Origin: Roseomonas gilardii subsp. gilardii
GTDB lineage: Bacteria > Pseudomonadota > Alphaproteobacteria > Acetobacterales > Acetobacteraceae
Length of the DNA stretch: 64,000 bases
Assembly (NCBI RefSeq): GCF_023078375.1
Contig: NZ_CP095554.1
Span: 744,001-808,000 of the forward strand
Direction: 5' to 3'
The notes beneath the pieces are model-generated. The model saw only the letters and a program-made list of their open reading frames with translations, had not been told where the DNA came from and made no database searches. This document shows positions 61,179-64,000 of the stretch, one piece after another. Positions within the stretch are counted from its first letter, which is position 1. Every line of letters begins with the position of its first letter. The translations under genes were made by a program, and so were the position numbers.

Positions 61179-62159
61179 ATGTTCCCCCCCATCACGGCCT
61201 ATGCCCCGCTGGGCCGCCGCGCCCTGCTCGGCGCCACCGCAGCCCTCGCCGCCGCCTCCTGGCCTTCGCGCCCGGTCACCATCGTCGCCCCCTTCACGCC
61301 CGGCGGGCCGGTGGACGTGCTGGCGCGCGTGGTGGCGCAGGGGCTGCAGACGGGCAGCGGCCAGAGCACGGTGGTGGACAACCGCGTGGGCGCGCAGGGC
61401 AATATCGGCATCGACGCGGTGCGCCGCGCGGCGCCGGACGGGCACACGCTGCTGCTGGTCCCGGCGGGCAACCTGACCATCAACCCCACGCTGATGCGCG
61501 ACCTGCCCTTCGATGTGGAGCGGGACTTCCGGCCGCTGAACCTGCTGGCCACGGCGCCGAACGTCCTCGTCTGCGACCCGCGCCTGCCGGTGCGCGACAT
61601 CCAGGAACTGCTGGCCTATGCGAAGGCGCAGAAGGATGGCGTGACCTATGCCAGCCCGGGCTTCGGCAGCCAGTTGCACCTGGCGGGCGAGCTGCTGGCG
61701 CAGAGGACCGGCATCCCCATGCTGCATGTCCCCTACAAGGGCTCCAGCCAGGCGGCGACGGATGTGATGTCGGGGCAGGTGCAGCTTCTCTTCACCAACC
61801 TGCCGGCGGTGCTGGAGGCGGTGCGCGACGGCCAGCTCCGCGCCCTGGCCCTCACCACGGCGCAGCGCACCCCGGTGATGCCGGAGATCCCGACGCTGGG
61901 CGAGCTGGGTGTGGAGGGCTTCGACATCACCTCCTGGTACGGGCTGCTGGCCCCGCGCGCCGTGCCGCCGGCCCTGGCGGAGGAGATCCACGGCACGGTC
62001 GCCCGCATCCTGCACGAGCCGCGGACGAGCGGTGCCCTCGCCGCCCAGGGCCTCAGCCTGTCCGATGAATCCATGGCGGATTTCGCCGCCTGCATCCGGT
62101 CGGAAACCGCGACCTGGGCCCAGGTGATCCGGGAGCGGAAGATCGAGCCGCAGCTCTGA
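61179..62159 (+). CDS. Tripartite tricarboxylate transporter (Bug/TctC) solute-binding protein
   Basis: The 326-residue periplasmic protein has an N-terminal export signal (RRALLGATAALAAASWPSRP) and Bug-family motifs: ITIVAPF-like VTIVAPFTPGGPVDVLARVV, VVDNRVGAQGNIGIDAV, GSQLHLAGELLAQRTG, HVPYKGSSQAATDVMSGQV. These proteins bind carboxylates or aromatic acids. TctA and TctB genes are absent, as is common for this large family. It likely supplies substrate to the IclR/bicupin module. Confidence 0.92.
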   Translation: MFPPITAYAPLGRRALLGATAALAAASWPSRPVTIVAPFTPGGPVDVLARVVAQGLQTGSGQSTVVDNRVGAQGNIGIDAVRRAAPDGHTLLLVPAGNLTINPTLMRDLPFDVERDFRPLNLLATAPNVLVCDPRLPVRDIQELLAYAKAQKDGVTYASPGFGSQLHLAGELLAQRTGIPMLHVPYKGSSQAATDVMSGQVQLLFTNLPAVLEAVRDGQLRALALTTAQRTPVMPEIPTLGELGVEGFDITSWYGLLAPRAVPPALAEEIHGTVARILHEPRTSGALAAQGLSLSDESMADFAACIRSETATWAQVIRERKIEPQL

Positions 62160-62175
62160 CCGTCCCTGCGGCGAT

Positions 62176-62260
62176 CCGGCCACCAGCGAACCGGGTCCCG
62201 GGCGCGCAGCGTCCTGGCGGATGGCCCCCGGGGAAAGTGGAACCTTCCCCGGGGACCAAG
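62176..62260 (-). repeat. End fragment (F) of dispersed repeat family 1
   Basis: The segment GGCCACCAGCGAACCGGGTC, the GCGCAGCGTCCTGGCGGAT unit and the hairpin CCCCGGGGAAAGTGGAACC with GGTTCCACTTTCCCCGGGG match the outer end of copy B. It lies between the TctC gene and the tetR stop. Confidence 0.6.
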
Positions 62261-62277
62261 CGGATCAGGGGCGCCCC

Positions 62278-62910
62278 TCAGGCCGGCAGGCTGGCCGCGA
62301 TCAGCGCATGGGCGGAGCTTTCCAGCGAGCGGGAGGCCGCCTCATTGCCCAGAGCGGGGGCGACGGCGAAGGCCCCCTCGATCAGCAGTTGCAGGGAATC
62401 GCCCAGCGTGGCGGGGGCGCCGGCCTCGGTGCAGAGGCGGCGCAGCGTCTCGCGCATCGCCTGCTTGTGGTGGTCCGCCACCTGCCGCGCCGGATGCCCG
62501 GGATCGGGGAATTCCGCGATGGCGAGGCCCAGCGGGCAGCCCCGGAAACCCGGCGTCAGCACCGTCGCCGCGGCCATGTTGACGAAGGCCAGGAGCCGTT
62601 CGCGCGGGGAGAGCGAGTCATCCCCGGTGACGCAGGCCAGCTTCTCCTGCGCCTCGCAGCGTTCCTGCAGGATCGTCTCGATCAGCGCGTCCTTGGAGGG
62701 ATAGGCGCGGTAGAGACCCATCTTCGTGGTGCCGGCGACCCGGCAGATCTCGTCCACGCCGGTGGCATGGATGCCCTGGCGATAGAACAGCTCGCGGGCC
62801 GCCTCGCGGACACGTTGCGCCACGGGGCGCTTGTCCGGCGGTCCCGCATTCCCGGCAGCATCCCTCTCGGGTTCCCCTTTCGGGGTCTGGCCGGTCCTGG
62901 CTTCGCTCAC
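62278..62910 (-). CDS. TetR/AcrR-family transcriptional regulator
   Basis: The 210-residue regulator has a helix-turn-helix (AQRVREAARELFYRQGIHAT, GVDEICRVAGTTKMGLYRAY) and a ligand domain beginning PGFRGCPLGLAIAEF, typical of the subgroup with a conserved GC motif. The GTG at 62910 follows AAGGAGGAAGCC; upstream residues are non-conserved. It diverges from the RND adaptor gene across 193 bp holding two repeats likely bound by this protein. Confidence 0.9.
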   Translation of the reverse strand: MSEARTGQTPKGEPERDAAGNAGPPDKRPVAQRVREAARELFYRQGIHATGVDEICRVAGTTKMGLYRAYPSKDALIETILQERCEAQEKLACVTGDDSLSPRERLLAFVNMAAATVLTPGFRGCPLGLAIAEFPDPGHPARQVADHHKQAMRETLRRLCTEAGAPATLGDSLQLLIEGAFAVAPALGNEAASRSLESSAHALIAASLPA

Positions 62911-63031
62911 GGCTTCCTCCTTGCCTCCTGCACCTGAACGGGCCGGGCCTGCGAGGGAAGAGAACGACCGAGCCTCGCCGCCGGGCTCCTGGATTGCGCC
63001 CCGGGCCGAGCCATCCCACGGGCCCGACCCC

Positions 63032-63083
63032 TTGCAATGAGACTGACCGGTACGTATCAATAGGTGACGAACCGGTCGGTATC
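63032..63083 (+). promoter_or_regulatory. Promoter and TetR operator repeats upstream of the efflux adaptor
   Basis: TTGCAA (63032-63037) and TATCAA (63055-63060), 17 bp apart, form a probable promoter. Two copies of ACCGGT-based sites, ACCGGTACGTATC (63046-63058) and ACCGGTCGGTATC (63071-63083), 25 bp apart, overlap the -10 element and the start region. TetR-type repressors commonly bind such sites. Confidence 0.6.
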
Positions 63084-63103
63084 ACCCGACCAGGAGATAG
63101 GTC

Positions 63104-64000
63104 ATGCACCCTCCCGAACGCAAGCCTCTGGTCGCCCTCCTCCTTCTCACCCTGGCGATGGCGGCTCCTTCCCTGCCGCATGCCACCCTGGCGCAGCAGC
63201 CGGGCACCGCACCCCCCGCCGTCACCGTCGCCCAGCCGCTGCGGCGGCAGGTCACCGAGTGGGACGAGCACCTCGCCCGGCTGGAACCCTCCGCCCGCGT
63301 CCAGCTCCGTGCCCGCGTCTCCGGACAGGTGGAGGCGGTGCATTTCCGCGACGGGCAGGTGGTGCGGCAGGGCGACCTGCTCTTCACCCTCGACCGCCGC
63401 CCCTTCGAGATCGCGGTGGACAGCGCCCAGGCCGAGCTGGCCCGCACCCAGGCCCAGCTCGTGCTGGCGCAGCAGGAGGTGGACCGCACCCTGCCGCTGG
63501 TCGGCAGCCGCATCGCCCCGGTGGCGCAGCTCGACGCCCGCCGCGCCGCCCTGGCGGAGGCCGTGGCGCAGCGCGACGCCGCCCAGGCCGCGCTCCGCAA
63601 GGCGCAGCTCGACCTGGAATGGAGCGAGATCCGCGCCCCGATCGGCGGCCGCATCTCCGATCGCCGGGTGGATGCGGGGAACCTGGTGCAGTCGGGCGAG
63701 ACGCTGCTGACCACGATCCTGCGGATCGACCCGATCTATGCCGTCTTCGACGCGCCGGAATCCGACTATCTCCGCCTCGCCCGGCTGGCGCGCAGCGGCG
63801 CGCGGCCCAGCGACCAGCCCACCCGCGCGGACCAGGGCAACCCGGTGGAGATCCGCCTCGCCGACGAGGACGGCTGGGATCACCAGGGGCGCATGGATTT
63901 CACCGACGTGGCGCTGGACCCGCGCAGCGGCACGGTGCGCGCCCGGGCGCTGCTGTCGAACCCGGACCTGTTCCTGACCCCCGGCGTCTTCGCCCGGCTG
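63104..64000 (+). CDS. RND efflux periplasmic adaptor subunit (HlyD/AcrA type), 3' end cut by window
   Basis: About 299 residues are visible. A signal peptide (MHPPERKPLVALLLLTLAMA to TLAQQ) precedes EPSARVQLRARVSGQVEAVH (lipoyl half), LLFTLDRRPFEIAVDSAQAE and a coiled-coil hairpin (ELARTQAQLVLAQQEVDRTL), the second lipoyl half IRAPIGGRISDRRVDAGN and the beta-barrel domain. It links an RND pump to an outer-membrane channel. The ATG at 63104 has an AGGAGATAGGTC site. The adjacent tetR suggests local control; the pump gene presumably follows beyond the window. Confidence 0.93.
   Translation, partial: MHPPERKPLVALLLLTLAMAAPSLPHATLAQQPGTAPPAVTVAQPLRRQVTEWDEHLARLEPSARVQLRARVSGQVEAVHFRDGQVVRQGDLLFTLDRRPFEIAVDSAQAELARTQAQLVLAQQEVDRTLPLVGSRIAPVAQLDARRAALAEAVAQRDAAQAALRKAQLDLEWSEIRAPIGGRISDRRVDAGNLVQSGETLLTTILRIDPIYAVFDAPESDYLRLARLARSGARPSDQPTRADQGNPVEIRLADEDGWDHQGRMDFTDVALDPRSGTVRARALLSNPDLFLTPGVFARL

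Noticed and set aside
59124-62183. Single 1019-codon minus-strand ORF covering the bicupin, iclR and tctC regions
   Set aside because: Only the last 317 codons (bicupin) are real; the rest is antisense to the IclR and TctC genes.
1-64000. tRNA, rRNA, CRISPR arrays and IS transposases
   Set aside because: No cloverleaf T-loop/acceptor signature, rRNA segment, regularly spaced repeat-spacer array or DDE-type transposase was found on inspection; a dedicated tRNA/CRISPR scan would be decisive.

Overview
The window reads as a stretch of main chromosome from a high-GC alphaproteobacterium, most likely Acetobacteraceae of the Roseomonas type. The reasons are very GC-rich codon third positions, a hemE / PPSR-type regulatory gene pair flanking an origin-like region, a CcrM-type GANTC cluster, a parB-parA-rsmG-mnmG block, polyhydroxyalkanoate (PHA) genes, and many secondary transporters with stand-alone solute-binding proteins. 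I saw no rRNA, tRNA, CRISPR array, transposase or prophage module.

Layout. 0-0.6 kb: the 5' part of hemE (minus) and the PPSR gene (plus) flank a 315 bp gap with DnaA boxes and 12 GANTC sites, a strong oriC candidate. 1.5-9.8 kb: metX, a YeeE/YedE sulfur transporter, a Na/Pi cotransporter, a Pro-rich ORF coupled to maf, metW and a GH71/99-like secreted protein. 10-24 kb: PHA metabolism (phaB, phaA, PhaE-like and PhaC-like genes, phaR, a depolymerase-like hydrolase) mixed with gloB, a methyltransferase, an SDR, an aldo-keto reductase, a DMT exporter and a peptide-type binding protein. 24-29 kb: two tandem SxxK serine hydrolases and a PAS-GGDEF-EAL protein. 29-34 kb: leuS-lptE-holA. 34-38 kb: mnmG-rsmG-parA-parB. 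38-52 kb: TIGR02186/TSUP pair, 5'-nucleotidase, ssuD/ssuA, a second peptide-type binding protein, a glycosyltransferase, a nitroreductase, an orphan response regulator, ribA, an L,D-transpeptidase and an Smr protein. 52-59 kb: a complete seven-gene operon for D-erythronate and L-threonate catabolism with its transporter, DeoR-type regulator, likely operators and an intrinsic terminator. 59-64 kb: bicupin / IclR / TctC module, then tetR divergent from an RND efflux adaptor gene that runs off the end.

Three themes cut across genes. First, origin biology: candidate oriC at about 0.3-0.6 kb, parAB at 34-36 kb, and two parS-like palindromes, one inside a methyltransferase gene (14.9 kb) and one over the rsmG start (36.4 kb). 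Second, two unnamed families of dispersed intergenic repeats: a ~320 bp element with a perfect hairpin and a T-tract (four long copies, one half copy serving as a terminator, several end fragments), and a ~220-250 bp element with ~20 bp inverted arms (two copies in opposite orientation). Third, six genes, including the essential leuS and biosynthetic phaA, are interrupted by single-base indels at G/C homopolymer runs. This pattern fits consensus sequencing error better than six independent pseudogenes.
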